A DNA stretch of 64,000 nucleotides, taken from the NCBI GenBank assembly GCA_963700305.1, contig CAVOXB010000016.1, forward strand, positions 31,151-95,150, read 5' to 3'. This document shows positions 38,425-47,537 of the stretch, in pieces; position 1 is the first letter of the stretch; every line of letters begins with the position of its first letter. The position numbers were made by a program, and so were the translations under genes. The stretch comes from Desulfomonile sp963700305 (lineage in GTDB: Bacteria > Desulfobacterota > Desulfomonilia > Desulfomonilales > Desulfomonilaceae). Below the pieces are notes generated by a model. It had not been told where the DNA came from, made no database searches, and saw only the letters and a program-made list of their open reading frames with translations.

Positions 38425-39312
38425 TTAATCCCTGGGCAGCAGAATGAATTTCTCTACCATGTGGTCGGGATAATAAGACAACTTTGCCTTTCTTAGCCCC
38501 TCGACTCCTAAATCTTGCTCGCGGTTGACGTATTTCACATTCGTCCATTCTCTCGCGCAGAACATTTGATTGATTGCAGCGTACAGCCCGGGAATGTGGG
38601 GGTTGGCCTTCTCTATATGGATCACCGCGGTTTCATGATTCAGAAGCTCTCCCAGAGTAAATGCCTCCACTTTTGAGTTGATGACAATGGCCCCGCCCTT
38701 GAAGCCAAGCTCTTTGTAATTCTTGAGGGCTTCATACACTGCAAGATCTTCTTCAAACAGCTCGGGGTTTTCAACGCAGTCCTTCAATTCACACCAATCT
38801 TCCTGCAAATCCAAAAACGCATTTACCATCTGGTCGTCGAGACCGTGATACTCGAATTCAATTTCTCTGATGAACCTGTTCAAGTGGTTCTTTTTTCTAT
38901 GATAACGGTTCCCTGGCAATTTTATCAGATCCTTCGCAAGGTACACATAATCGCTATTGTCGCGGTCCTCCTGAATTTCGTAAGCATCCCGATCCACGAA
39001 GCGTTGCACAAATTCCTTGTTGACCCTCGCCATTCTGGGCTTGGAAGAAACGTCCCGGAGGTATATTGTGAAGGCTTTCAGAGCTTCTCTTTTGTCGCCA
39101 GGTCCAATTGGAGGCAAGCCGAAAGGCTCTTGATCTTTCGGTCGCATAATGATTAGAAGGCAGCCGTTATATTGAGTCCACACAGGCCGGTATCGACATC
39201 GCCACATAAATATATTGGTGAAAGTCAATTCCGATGTATTAGGCTCGTCTTCCGCCAGGAATTTCCTGAAAGTATTTTGGTCTGAAAGCCCGATGGGTCT
39301 GAATTCCACCAT
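38425..39312 (-). CDS. DUF2156-type (LPG synthase C-terminal-like) protein
   Basis: About 295 residues. ATG 39312 (MVEFRPIGLSDQ; AGGAGAC upstream) is preferred over the open frame to 39420. It has two GNAT-like halves typical of DUF2156: LTFTNIFMWR..YNGCLLIIMRP, KLPGNRYHRKKNHLNRF and KGGAIVINSKVEAFTLGELLNHETAVIHIEKANPHI. The family is related to the aminoacyl-tRNA-dependent lysyltransferase domain. It probably transfers an aminoacyl group, with substrate unknown. Confidence 0.85.
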   Translation of the reverse strand: MVEFRPIGLSDQNTFRKFLAEDEPNTSELTFTNIFMWRCRYRPVWTQYNGCLLIIMRPKDQEPFGLPPIGPGDKREALKAFTIYLRDVSSKPRMARVNKEFVQRFVDRDAYEIQEDRDNSDYVYLAKDLIKLPGNRYHRKKNHLNRFIREIEFEYHGLDDQMVNAFLDLQEDWCELKDCVENPELFEEDLAVYEALKNYKELGFKGGAIVINSKVEAFTLGELLNHETAVIHIEKANPHIPGLYAAINQMFCAREWTNVKYVNREQDLGVEGLRKAKLSYYPDHMVEKFILLPRD

Positions 39313-39419
39313 GAGTCGTCTCCTTATAAATCCTCGGATTTCAACAAATCTCTGCGGGAACAGCGCTTTATACAAATTGCCGAAATTCTTGTCCGATTTA
39401 CGGCAATGGCGACATCTCA

Positions 39420-39470
39420 CCCCGGACTTTATCCGGGGTCCAGATGCTGGATTCCTGCCTTCGCAGGAAT
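39420..39470. repeat. Paired palindromes, dispersed repeat
   Basis: ACCCCGGA-CTTTA-TCCGGGGT (about 39419-39439) and ATTCCTGC-CTTC-GCAGGAAT (39451-39470). These are the arms of a widespread intergenic repeat in many bacterial genomes. Confidence 0.6.
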
Positions 39471-39624
39471 GACGGGGAAATGGACATCATTTTTGTCAAC
39501 TGCTATAAACGGTTATTCCGTGAACGAAGAGCGTCCCCCTTGCCTCTTTTTGATCCTCAATGTATTTTAATTACGCGAGGAAAACAATTCTGCTTGGAAT
39601 GGGAGCCTTTGAAGGAAAGATAAT

Positions 39625-39801
39625 ATGGATGAACGAGAACTCAAAGATATGATAATGGAAAAGCAGTCAAGCGGGCGGATTTCGTGCAAAGTTGCATGCG
39701 AAATCGCCGATCAGACGGGGACTCCAAGACGAGATATAGGACGAATACTTGACGAACTGCACATCAAAATACATTCGTGTCAGCTCGGCTGCTTCGATTA
39801 G
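39625..39801 (+). CDS. Small helix-turn-helix-like protein ending in CQLGCFD
   Basis: A 58-residue protein: ATG 39625, with GAAGGAAAG before it, to TAG 39801. It reads MDERELKDMIMEK, then ISCKVACEIADQTGTPRRD, IGRILDELHIKI and CQLGCFD. The middle resembles a helix-turn-helix (ACEIAD..TPRRDIGRIL), and the paired cysteines in CQLGC could bind metal. I recall similar small proteins in deltaproteobacteria but cannot name a function. The good start, helical periodicity and ribosome binding site support a real gene. It points toward pilP, which is on the other strand. Confidence 0.65.
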   Translation: MDERELKDMIMEKQSSGRISCKVACEIADQTGTPRRDIGRILDELHIKIHSCQLGCFD

Positions 39802-39830
39802 CAACCGGCTGAACTGTTTCAGTCTTGTTA

Positions 39831-40601
39831 CTAGTCTCCTGCTTCTCTCGCCTCTCTGAACAACGGCATTATCACATCCTGTCTGGTTCGGTGAACGTGA
39901 AGAGTGATTCCTTTGTTGGTGACCTGGGTAACCGTAGCTCCACCGATCTGCATCCCTGATGTGATGAAATAACCTCGTCCGTCAGGGTCTTCCACGAGTC
40001 CCTTAAACTGGCCCTCGCTAACTTGGATTACGCCTACCAGCTTTAACTGTGAACGGTCAAATCTGCACAGGGGCATGGACGGCGGACATTCACTGGGAAG
40101 GATTTCCGTGGGCTGTTTGAAGGGATCTCTCACGTCCACAAAACCATCTTTTGCAGAACGCTCTTCCTCGGGAGGCATGGCTTGTCGCGTCTGAGGTGAA
40201 AGAGCTCCCGGCCCCCTTCTCTTACCAGTCACTGCCTGAGTCTCCGCGACTGGAGGAACGGGTCGCTCAGAAGGCGTCGGCGCGGTCTGAATCTGTTCAC
40301 CGGCCGGCTTATCCTGGGGATCCACTTGAGCAGGGGCAGTAGCGGGAGGCGGTACCCTTCCGGGAGGGGCCGTATCTACTTGCACCGGCGCATCCGCAGG
40401 CGCCGTTTTGTCACCAGGCATTCTCCTTGCTGCAGGGATCACGGACGGAGGAACCTGAGGGGCTGCGGACAGGACCGGGGAACGTCTCCCGAGAACGGTG
40501 TCCACCGCCAAATTTGCCTCTTCACACCCTGTGAGAAGAGCGAGAGCGGCAACCGCCAAGCCGACGCAGTATATAGATTTCAATGAAAACAATTTCATCA
40601 C
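39831..40601 (-). CDS. pilP: Type IV pilus inner-membrane lipoprotein PilP
   Basis: A 256-residue lipoprotein with lipobox LLTGC (Cys 26), a Pro-rich spacer (about 40-135) and a beta-type PilP domain after about 155 (DVRDPFKQPTEILP, LKLVGVIQVSEGQFKGLVEDPDGRGYFIT). PilP links the PilMNO platform to the PilQ secretin. Usually pilQ follows directly, but the next gene here is on the other strand. Confidence 0.9.
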   Translation of the reverse strand: MMKLFSLKSIYCVGLAVAALALLTGCEEANLAVDTVLGRRSPVLSAAPQVPPSVIPAARRMPGDKTAPADAPVQVDTAPPGRVPPPATAPAQVDPQDKPAGEQIQTAPTPSERPVPPVAETQAVTGKRRGPGALSPQTRQAMPPEEERSAKDGFVDVRDPFKQPTEILPSECPPSMPLCRFDRSQLKLVGVIQVSEGQFKGLVEDPDGRGYFITSGMQIGGATVTQVTNKGITLHVHRTRQDVIMPLFREAREAGD

Positions 40602-40619
40602 GAAACCTCGGTGGTTCTA

Positions 40620-41279
40620 TCACTTCTTACGGGGTTGGGCGGCTTTCTTTTGCGTAATCGCCTTCTGCTCTTCAGCAGATAGACGCCGATAGGTTACGCC
40701 GCTGATATCCGCATCAAGAGAAATGACTTCGAGTTTTTTGGCCATGTCGCTTTCTCTGGACGTCAAACCGCCGGACTTGTTGAGCTTGATCGTCGGAACG
40801 TTTACGATTCGAGGCAGATCATTCAGGCTAGTGAGAAACGTGCCCTGCTTGGAATAATCACCCCGCACGCTCAACGCTATGGGAATGGTCGCGTAATAGA
40901 GTTCCTCGTTGATCTGCTCCTGACCTGGCGCGAATTTGGTGGCCACCAGATTGGATTCTGACAACAAGTCGGTTATTTTCTTTAACAACTGTTCAATGTC
41001 CTGCTTCTCCGGCAGTGACGCAACCATCGTTTGAAGCTTTTGCTCCAGCTCTTGAATCCGGGCCTTGAGTTTTGGACCTTCTGCAAGTATTCGCTCCTGA
41101 TTCTCGATATCTATTTTTATCTGACCAATCTGCTTCTCCAGAGAGGCAATCTGATCCTGGATATCGGAGATAACGAGAAAATAGAACCCTACCATTAGGA
41201 GAATACATACAGCGGCCACAATCAGGATCCGCTGAAGCTTTGTGACTTTAAAGAAAATCTCGTCTACTGCTATAGCCAT
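40620..41279 (-). CDS. pilO: Type IV pilus assembly protein PilO
   Basis: A 219-residue bitopic protein with one membrane helix near residues 18-38, a coiled coil (IGQIKIDIENQERILAEG) and a ferredoxin-like periplasmic domain (LLSESNLVATKFAPGQEQI, LSVRGDYSKQGTFLTSLNDLPRIVNV). It pairs with PilN. Confidence 0.92.
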   Translation of the reverse strand: MAIAVDEIFFKVTKLQRILIVAAVCILLMVGFYFLVISDIQDQIASLEKQIGQIKIDIENQERILAEGPKLKARIQELEQKLQTMVASLPEKQDIEQLLKKITDLLSESNLVATKFAPGQEQINEELYYATIPIALSVRGDYSKQGTFLTSLNDLPRIVNVPTIKLNKSGGLTSRESDMAKKLEVISLDADISGVTYRRLSAEEQKAITQKKAAQPRKK

Positions 41280-41289
41280 GCTCTTCCCC

Positions 41290-41890
41290 TCAGCGGAGAT
41301 TTCCCACTATTTTAAAACTCATAGAGCCCAGTCCTGCTGCTCCTGCACCCGAAGACACTATCTGGACCAGTTTCACATCGGAGAAAAAGCTGTGGTCCGC
41401 GGGAGCGTTCGGCTCTAAGTACCGGTTGCCTTTCCGAAAATCCTTCTTTAATCCTCTGAAGCCTCTGGACAAAGTTGACTACCACCGTGTTGTCCAAACC
41501 TATTCCGTCCAGCGCAAAGCTTCTGCCGGATTTGGTTATGGACTGAAGCCACACTTCGTCGGGAATGGCCAGAGAAACCGCCTGAAGGAAGGGTGCAGGC
41601 GTGTCCCGAGTCTTCGTGAGTTTCTGGATTGTGTCAACCTGCTTCTGCAAGAGAGTTATCCTGGTTTTGAGCTCTTCTATTTCGGCATTCTTCTTCTTGA
41701 GAGCCTCAAGCTTCGCACTCTGGGCCTGCCGCTCATCTTCAAGACTTTTCTGCTTCCAGTCGAAAAACAGATAAGTCATGGCCATAAGAGCAAGGGTCGA
41801 AGCCAGGAGAACAATGGACAAAATCGCAAACTGCTTGAGCTCACGCTTGCGAAGGATTTCTCTAATCGGAAGGAGATTTATTCTTACCAT
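41290..41890 (-). CDS. pilN: Type IV pilus assembly protein PilN, frame change near 41438
   Basis: About 200 residues. It begins MVRINLLPIRE, the conserved PilN motif that binds PilM, then has one membrane helix and a coiled coil (KLEALKKKNAEIEELKTRI). The first frame becomes doubtful after RLQRIKEGF. Removing one base from AAAA 41437-41440 continues RKGNRYLEPNAP and SDVKLVQIVSSG, a normal PilN end, with stop at 41290. Start abuts the pilM stop. Confidence 0.87.
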
Positions 41891-42943
41891 CTAAACCTGC
41901 TTATCTCTTTCGTCCCTGAGAGCCAGACCAGTAGCTATTGCCATGGAAGCTCCCACGTAGTTCAGGTAATCCATATCAAAAGCTTTTTCGTTTATCTTGA
42001 GGCTCCTGAACGGGTCCACAATCTCCACGGGAATGTTCAACTCGGCTTCCATAGTTGAAGCAAGCCCGTACGTACGTGCCGCTCCGCCTGACAGAAAAAT
42101 CTTCTGTATCGGATCGTAAGAAATATTTGTCGAGAAGAAATCCAATATCTTCTGAAGCTCGGAGACAAAATAGTCAACCGACCGCTGGAAGATCTTACGA
42201 AGGTTTCGGGGGTTTATCTTATCCAAACGAGCCCCGCGTTTGATGTTTTCCGCCTTCTCGAAATCTACATCGAAAAATCTCATGATTTCTCTTGTTATCG
42301 AGTCTCCACCTAAGGGCAGATCACGAGTATACTGCGATGCTCCTGACTTCAAAATATTTATATTAATTGTTGTCGCCCCGACATTTACGAGTGCGACTAT
42401 TTCCTCCTGAACGTTCGGGTAGCAGAACTCAAACATGACCTCCAATGCAAAAGGATCCACATCGACGATCACCGGCGTCAAATTCAAAGACTTGAGCAAG
42501 TCCAAATATTCCGCCATATACTCTTTCTTCGCGGCAACCAGGACTACTTCCATGGAGCCTTCTTTTTCAGGACGGTCCCCCATAATAAAGAAATCCAAGT
42601 TGACATCTTTAATATCAAATGGGATATAGGGCTCGGCTTCCATCTGGATCTGCTTTTCAAGTTGGGTATCGCTCATGGAAGTCATGGTGACTTGCTTTAT
42701 GATAACTGCCTTTCCGGCAAGAGAGGTGCTCACCTGTTTGGACCGGCCGCTATATCCGTGAAGAGCTTTGATGGCATTGCCAACAAGATCGGCTTTCTTT
42801 ATGGACTTGTCCACCACGGCCCCGTCGGGCAAAGGCGCCAAACCGACGAACTGGAGTTCGTAGCCCTTCTTGGAACGGTCGATTTCAACCATTTTAACGG
42901 CATAGGAACCGATATCTAATCCGATTATTTTAGAGATAGCCAT
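41891..42943 (-). CDS. pilM: Type IV pilus assembly ATPase-like protein PilM
   Basis: A 350-residue actin-like cytosolic protein. Phosphate motif GLDIGSYAVKMVEID at the start, VALVNVGATTINI in the middle and IFLSGGAARTYGL at the end. It binds the PilN tail and ties the platform to the pilus motor. First gene of pilMNOP. Confidence 0.93.
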   Translation of the reverse strand: MAISKIIGLDIGSYAVKMVEIDRSKKGYELQFVGLAPLPDGAVVDKSIKKADLVGNAIKALHGYSGRSKQVSTSLAGKAVIIKQVTMTSMSDTQLEKQIQMEAEPYIPFDIKDVNLDFFIMGDRPEKEGSMEVVLVAAKKEYMAEYLDLLKSLNLTPVIVDVDPFALEVMFEFCYPNVQEEIVALVNVGATTININILKSGASQYTRDLPLGGDSITREIMRFFDVDFEKAENIKRGARLDKINPRNLRKIFQRSVDYFVSELQKILDFFSTNISYDPIQKIFLSGGAARTYGLASTMEAELNIPVEIVDPFRSLKINEKAFDMDYLNYVGASMAIATGLALRDERDKQV

Positions 42944-43040
42944 TTCGCATCCTTAAGAAACGGGGCAATGGTTGTTTTAATGCGCAGGGTCAGAATAGCC
43001 CAAATGCTCATATTTTGTCAAGAAAAAAGTGTTCTTCGGC

Positions 43041-43388
43041 TTAGTTACCAACTTTTCTTAATGTTGATTCTAGCTTTGGCCCGTCACCAGACACAGAACC
43101 TTTCTCAAATAGGTATATGGTTTCGTCAGAGCGAGCCATCCCAAGCTTCCGTTTAGCTGCTTTCTCAATGGTCTTGGCATCTGAACGCAACAGCGTTACT
43201 CTCCTCTCAAGGGTCTTTATTTCTACACCCAAGCTCTGGTTTTCTCTTTGCAGAACGGCTTTTTTTTCTTCGAGTTTTTGTTTTTGGATGAGGCTTTGCT
43301 CACCCATAAGGATTCCTGCCGCAGCAACCGCAACAGACAAGACGGCAATTTGCAATAATTTGACAGTCTTTTCCAGAATTGGTTTCAA
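43041..43388 (-). CDS. FtsB/DivIC-like septum protein
   Basis: A 115-residue bitopic protein: one membrane helix (about 14-30), a heptad-rich coiled coil (KQKLEEKKAVLQRENQSLG..EIKTLERRV) and the family end KRKLGMARSDETIYLF. It probably joins FtsL and FtsQ at the division site. It lies upstream of pilM and may share its transcript. Confidence 0.82.
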   Translation of the reverse strand: MKPILEKTVKLLQIAVLSVAVAAAGILMGEQSLIQKQKLEEKKAVLQRENQSLGVEIKTLERRVTLLRSDAKTIEKAAKRKLGMARSDETIYLFEKGSVSGDGPKLESTLRKVGN

Positions 43389-43494
43389 CGTAAGACAACT
43401 TTTTTCACTTGACGTTCATGCCGCTCGAACCGGCATGAATCATTGTATACCCTAACGATGCAATATTCTCAATTGAATTATGCAGAAATTTCCG

Positions 43495-44292
43495 TTATTT
43501 CTTCATAACCTTGAGCAACCAGTCTGAAAGCTGCGAATTATCGCGACAATCTGACAACGTAATCCCGAGCCTGGTCAATTCTCGTCTGAACCCTTCCAGG
43601 CCCCACCCCACGCGCGCCAGGAATTCTCCGGAGGGATCGTCCATAAAGTCTGAATAGTTACCTTCAAAGCCTATCTTACCACCTGACATAAAGGCCACAC
43701 TGTCGGCCGTAGAAATGTCGTCCAAATCGTGAGTAACCTCTACGATTGCAACGCCTGGGTCTAGCCGCAGGGAGTTGACAAGCGTCCTAATAGATTTCCT
43801 GACAGACTTGTCCAGCATACTCATCGCTTCGTCCAGAATGAGCCCACGGGCACCAGCGGCAAGTGCGCCGGCCAGTGCAAGTTTTTGCTGTTCCCCGCCG
43901 GAAAGCGTATTTACAAGACGTTTCTCCATGCCAGTCAAATCGGTCCATATCAAGGCCTGCTTGAGCCTGGTTTTCATCTCCGAGTAGGGCACTCCCAAGT
44001 TCTCCATGCCGAATGCCACGTCCTCTTCTACCGATGTCCCCACAAGCGTATCGTAAGGATCGCCTCCCAAATAGGCGACATCTGAAAAACCGGCGTGGGG
44101 TTCGGTGAAGATTACCTTTCCCGCGGAAGGCTGCAACAGGCCTTTAATGATCTTGCACAGAGTGGTCTTCCCCGAGGCTACTGGTCCCGTCAAAGCGACC
44201 CAGGCATGGTTGTCCACTGTCAGGGATACTCTTTCCAACGCGGGGAGAGTTGCGCCAGCATACCTAAAAGAAACGTCTTCGAGAATTATCAT
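43495..44292 (-). CDS. EcfA-like ABC transporter ATP-binding protein
   Basis: A 265-residue ATPase like those of energy-coupling factor (vitamin/cobalt) transporters: SFRYAG at the start, Walker A GPVASGKTT (a shifted form), DPYDTLVGTSVEEDVAFGMENLG typical of EcfA, LSGGEQQKLALAG, Walker B LILDEAMSMLD, H-loop THD. No EcfT or substrate component lies nearby. It follows rplQ, as ecfA genes do in Firmicutes. Confidence 0.82.
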   Translation of the reverse strand: MIILEDVSFRYAGATLPALERVSLTVDNHAWVALTGPVASGKTTLCKIIKGLLQPSAGKVIFTEPHAGFSDVAYLGGDPYDTLVGTSVEEDVAFGMENLGVPYSEMKTRLKQALIWTDLTGMEKRLVNTLSGGEQQKLALAGALAAGARGLILDEAMSMLDKSVRKSIRTLVNSLRLDPGVAIVEVTHDLDDISTADSVAFMSGGKIGFEGNYSDFMDDPSGEFLARVGWGLEGFRRELTRLGITLSDCRDNSQLSDWLLKVMKK

Positions 44293-44324
44293 GAACCCAG
44301 ATGTTGGGATCTGTCCAGGAAGAA

Positions 44325-44354
44325 TGCCGGGAAATACGGAGCTATTTCCCGGCA
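44325..44354 (-). terminator. Perfect 12-base hairpin after rplQ
   Basis: TGCCGGGAAATA and TATTTCCCGGCA, six-base loop. The minus-strand tail TTCTTCC is mildly T-rich. It probably ends or attenuates the ribosomal transcript before the EcfA-like gene. Confidence 0.65.
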
Positions 44355-44390
44355 GATTCTATTGAAAGCAGGGGATTCGGGCAGAGTTGG

Positions 44391-44828
44391 TCACTTTGTG
44401 GATTTGAACGTATCGACTATCTTATCTTTGAGGCCCTTACGTTTTACCGGCCCCTTTTCCTTAAGTTCGGGCTTTTTCTCTACCAGTTCCACAAGAGATA
44501 CGGCCGCCCTATCGCCCGGACGGAAACCCTTCTTGATTATCCGAACGTAACCGCCCTCACGATTTGCGTAACGGGGGGCAATATCGTCAAACAGGAGCTG
44601 CGCCACCTTCTTGGATCTAATCACTTCCAATGCCTGTCGCCTTGCGTGGAGGTCGCCCCTTTTGCCGAGGGTAATCATCTTGTCGGCCACCGACCTGAGC
44701 GCCTTGGCGCGAGCATCTGTCGTCGTGATACTTTCATGTTCGAGCAGAGATGTAACCATATTCCTGAGCATGGCTTCCCTTTGGGAAGTCCCCATACCCA
44801 GTTTGTATTTCGCTTTTCTGTGACGCAT
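44391..44828 (-). CDS. rplQ: 50S ribosomal protein L17
   Basis: 145 residues, with MRHRKAKYKLGM, the HESITTTDARAKALR motif and VRIIKKGFRPGDRAAVSLVEL. It has a roughly 25-residue basic C-terminal tail beyond the usual length. Last gene of the alpha operon. Confidence 0.95.
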   Translation of the reverse strand: MRHRKAKYKLGMGTSQREAMLRNMVTSLLEHESITTTDARAKALRSVADKMITLGKRGDLHARRQALEVIRSKKVAQLLFDDIAPRYANREGGYVRIIKKGFRPGDRAAVSLVELVEKKPELKEKGPVKRKGLKDKIVDTFKSTK

Positions 44829-44841
44829 TTACCACTCCATA

Positions 44842-45891
44842 TTATTCGCCGATGTAGGTTTCCCGTTCTTGGCGCATTCGTTCCAGGTCATCGCGACTGG
44901 GAAAATTGGGAATTGCCATCCCCAAATGTAGATCCATATCCGCCAGGATCTCTTTTATTTCATTGAGCGACTTCCTGCCAAAGTTCTTGGTTTTGAGCAT
45001 TTCCGCTTCGCTACGCTGGACAAGCTCACCAATGAACTTTATATCTGCGTTCTTGAGACAGTTTGCTGATCTGACGCTAAGCTCCAGCTCATTTACGCTT
45101 CTATAAAGATTTTCATTGATCTCGGGTTCGCGCAGCGGCTTTTCTTCGTGTACCGGCTTCTCTTCCTCTTCGAAGTTGAGAAAAACCAGGAACTGCTCCC
45201 TCAACATCTTTGCCGCCTGGGCCAAAGCATCTTCGGGATACACCGTGCCGTTTGTCCAGATCTCCATTGTGAGTTTGTCGTAGTCTGTTCTTCTCCCGAC
45301 TCGCGCGTTGGTAATCTTATAACTGACCTTGCGAATCGGAGAAAATACTGAATCCAATGCCAGCGTACCTATAGGGTCGTCTTCCTTTTTGTTCGTCTCT
45401 GCAGGCACATAGCCTTTACCCCACTCAGCGGTCATTGTCATCGACAGCCGACCCTCTTTGGACAAAGTGCCAATTAAGAGTTGGGGATTTATAATCTCGA
45501 CCGTATCATCGGTGATTATATCACCGGCGCGGACTTCGCCTTCGCCTGATGCTTCCACTTTGAGGGTCTTTGGCTGGACCGAGTTGAGCTTTAGCTGTAC
45601 GCTCTTAAGATTCAGAATTATGTCCGTGACATCTTCCTTCACGCCTGGAATCGTTGAAAATTCGTGAAGCACACCTTCAATCTTGACAGAGGTGATGGCA
45701 GCGCCCTGCAATGAAGAAAGAAGCACACGTCTCAACGAATTTCCCAGAGTAATTCCGTACCCTCTTTCCAAAGGTTCACAAACGAATTTCCCGTAGAAGG
45801 GAGTGTGTGTGGACTCGTCCACTTCCATGCGGCGCGGCCGAATGAGTTCGGTCCAGTTGCGTCTCATCAGGGTTTGCCCTGTTTCGTTCAT
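44842..45891 (-). CDS. rpoA: RNA polymerase alpha subunit
   Basis: 349 residues. The N-terminal assembly domain has GYGITLGNSLRRVLLSSLQG; the C-terminal DNA-binding domain has LELSVRSANCLKNADI and TKNFGRKSLNEIKEIL. A longer-than-usual Pro/Glu linker joins them. Confidence 0.97.
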   Translation of the reverse strand: MNETGQTLMRRNWTELIRPRRMEVDESTHTPFYGKFVCEPLERGYGITLGNSLRRVLLSSLQGAAITSVKIEGVLHEFSTIPGVKEDVTDIILNLKSVQLKLNSVQPKTLKVEASGEGEVRAGDIITDDTVEIINPQLLIGTLSKEGRLSMTMTAEWGKGYVPAETNKKEDDPIGTLALDSVFSPIRKVSYKITNARVGRRTDYDKLTMEIWTNGTVYPEDALAQAAKMLREQFLVFLNFEEEEKPVHEEKPLREPEINENLYRSVNELELSVRSANCLKNADIKFIGELVQRSEAEMLKTKNFGRKSLNEIKEILADMDLHLGMAIPNFPSRDDLERMRQERETYIGE

Positions 45892-46355
45892 TGCTTCCCT
45901 CGTATTTGCGAATTCTGTCGAATCAGAACCCCGAGTAAGTATTCACCACCGTTTTTGCCAAGTTGCGACTCCAACCAATCCGCGGGTCTTACCCTCAGAT
46001 TCTTCGGGGGATTAGGTACTCGTGGTTCGTCCAATATCGTATCGCACCACCTTTGAATGATCCCCGCGCTCTAAATTCGCACATCGATCGCGGCCGACCC
46101 TCATATGGTTTTCTGCGTTAATTCCACGCCGTATATCCGGTAACCAGCTACTGAGCGCAATTCTTACCGTGCCCCCTTGCATTCCGCTCGCTGAATTACT
46201 CGTTTGAAGGCATCGGTGCGACCTCACCATTCTATGCATCTATAGGATTGCAACTCAGCATCACCTGCTCTAAACCCGCCTATGCATCAAAAGATCGTGC
46301 TATTGCACAAAACGAGCGCGGTTCAGAGTTCACTGAACAGGCTTTCTAGTCCAGT
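45892..46355. other. 464-base gap inside the alpha operon
   Basis: Between rpsD and rpoA, which are normally close. The longest open frame (minus, 46012-46239) is not convincing. A GTGCCCCCTTGCAT..GCTCGCTGAA motif near 46170-46196 recurs near 38201-38226, so a dispersed element may have entered. Confidence 0.5.
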
Positions 46356-46982
46356 TTACCTGGAGTAGAACTCGATGATCAACTGTTCCCTTATGGTCGG
46401 AGGCAGTTCCTCACGAGTCGGCAACGCTTTGACGACGCCCTTGAAATTCGCAACATCAACGTCCAGCCATTCTGGAATGCCTCGACGGGAGACCGTTTTC
46501 AGCGATTCTTCGATGGTCGGGATTGTTCGGCTTTTTTCCCTGATCTCCACTGCCGCTCCAGGTTTGGTGCGAAAGGACGCTATGTCAACTTTTCGACCGT
46601 TAACCAGAACATGTCCGTGGTTAATCAGTTGCCTCGCTTCTGCCCTGGACATGGCGAATCCCATTCTGAACACCATGTTATCCAATCGGGACTCAAGCAT
46701 CACAAGGAGGTTTTCGCCGGTGACGCCCTTCTGACGTTCAGACCGATGAACGTAATTACGGAACTGCTTCTCTAGTATTCCGTAAATTCGTTTTACCTTC
46801 TGCTTCTCCCGGAGCTGAATCCCGTAATCCGTATGCTTCGGCCGACCCTGTCCGTGCTGTCCGGGAGGGTAATTCCTTCGTTCTACGGAACACTTGTCCG
46901 AATAGCACCGGTCACCCTTCAGAAACAATTTTGTCATCTCACGGCGACAGAATACGCAGACTGATTCTCGATAACGTGCCAA
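46356..46982 (-). CDS. rpsD: 30S ribosomal protein S4 (zinc form)
   Basis: 208 residues. The N-terminus keeps the four-Cys zinc site (CVFC and CYSDKC), the NYPPGQHG loop, and the S4 RNA-binding domain (SRAEARQLINHGHVLVNG). Confidence 0.96.
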   Translation of the reverse strand: MARYRESVCVFCRREMTKLFLKGDRCYSDKCSVERRNYPPGQHGQGRPKHTDYGIQLREKQKVKRIYGILEKQFRNYVHRSERQKGVTGENLLVMLESRLDNMVFRMGFAMSRAEARQLINHGHVLVNGRKVDIASFRTKPGAAVEIREKSRTIPTIEESLKTVSRRGIPEWLDVDVANFKGVVKALPTREELPPTIREQLIIEFYSR

Positions 46983-47015
46983 GCCAGTCTCCTTTTAATT
47001 CCTCGTGTATATTGG

Positions 47016-47405
47016 TTATACTCTTCTTCTCTTGGGCGGCCGACATCCGTTATGAGGAATGGGAGTCACGTCCTTGATCAGAGTAATTTGAAATCCGGCT
47101 GCCTGCAATGAACGCAAAGCTGCTTCACGGCCAGCGCCGGGCCCTTTTATCAGTACTTCCACGCTTCTCATGCCCTGTTCCTGGGCCTTGCGCGCTGCAT
47201 CTTCGGCAGCGAGTTGAGCAGCGAAGGGAGTCGATTTCCTGGATCCTTTGAATCCTTGCGTGCCCGCGGATGACCAGGCTACCACGTTTCCTTCCACGTC
47301 AGTGATCGTCACTATCGTATTGTTAAACGTGGATTGGATATGGGCCACGCCTCTCGGGATGTTGCGCCGTTCTTTCTTCTTTCGAGCCGTTCGCCTTTTT
47401 GGCAT
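47016..47405 (-). CDS. rpsK: 30S ribosomal protein S11
   Basis: 129 residues with HIQSTFNNTIVTITD, SAGTQGFKGSRKSTPFAAQ and the end DVTPIPHNGCRPPKRRRV, all diagnostic of S11. Confidence 0.97.
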   Translation of the reverse strand: MPKRRTARKKKERRNIPRGVAHIQSTFNNTIVTITDVEGNVVAWSSAGTQGFKGSRKSTPFAAQLAAEDAARKAQEQGMRSVEVLIKGPGAGREAALRSLQAAGFQITLIKDVTPIPHNGCRPPKRRRV

Positions 47406-47495
47406 TGACCTCTCCGTGCGCCCTTCAGCAGGACGTTTTCACTCTCATGTCTCGGACGGCTAATTAGTCTACGTCCGTGCAACACAATTGTATAG

Positions 47496-47517
47496 GGCCC
47501 GGTGATTATTCCGGGCC
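47496..47517 (-). terminator. Hairpin between rpsM and rpsK
   Basis: GGCCCGG and CCGGGCC pair across an 8-base loop in the 132-base gap between S13 and S11. It may be an attenuator or a protein-binding leader. Confidence 0.35.
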
Positions 47518-47537
47518 GATACTGTTCTGGGTAGAAA

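Noticed and set aside
38090..38548. A 152-residue open frame overlapping the IS end and the DUF2156 gene
   Set aside because: It overlaps the end of a clear gene on the same strand in another frame and includes the IS inverted end; not credible.
46012..46239. A 75-residue open frame between rpsD and rpoA
   Set aside because: It contains the dispersed motif also seen at 38.2 kb and has no recognisable features.
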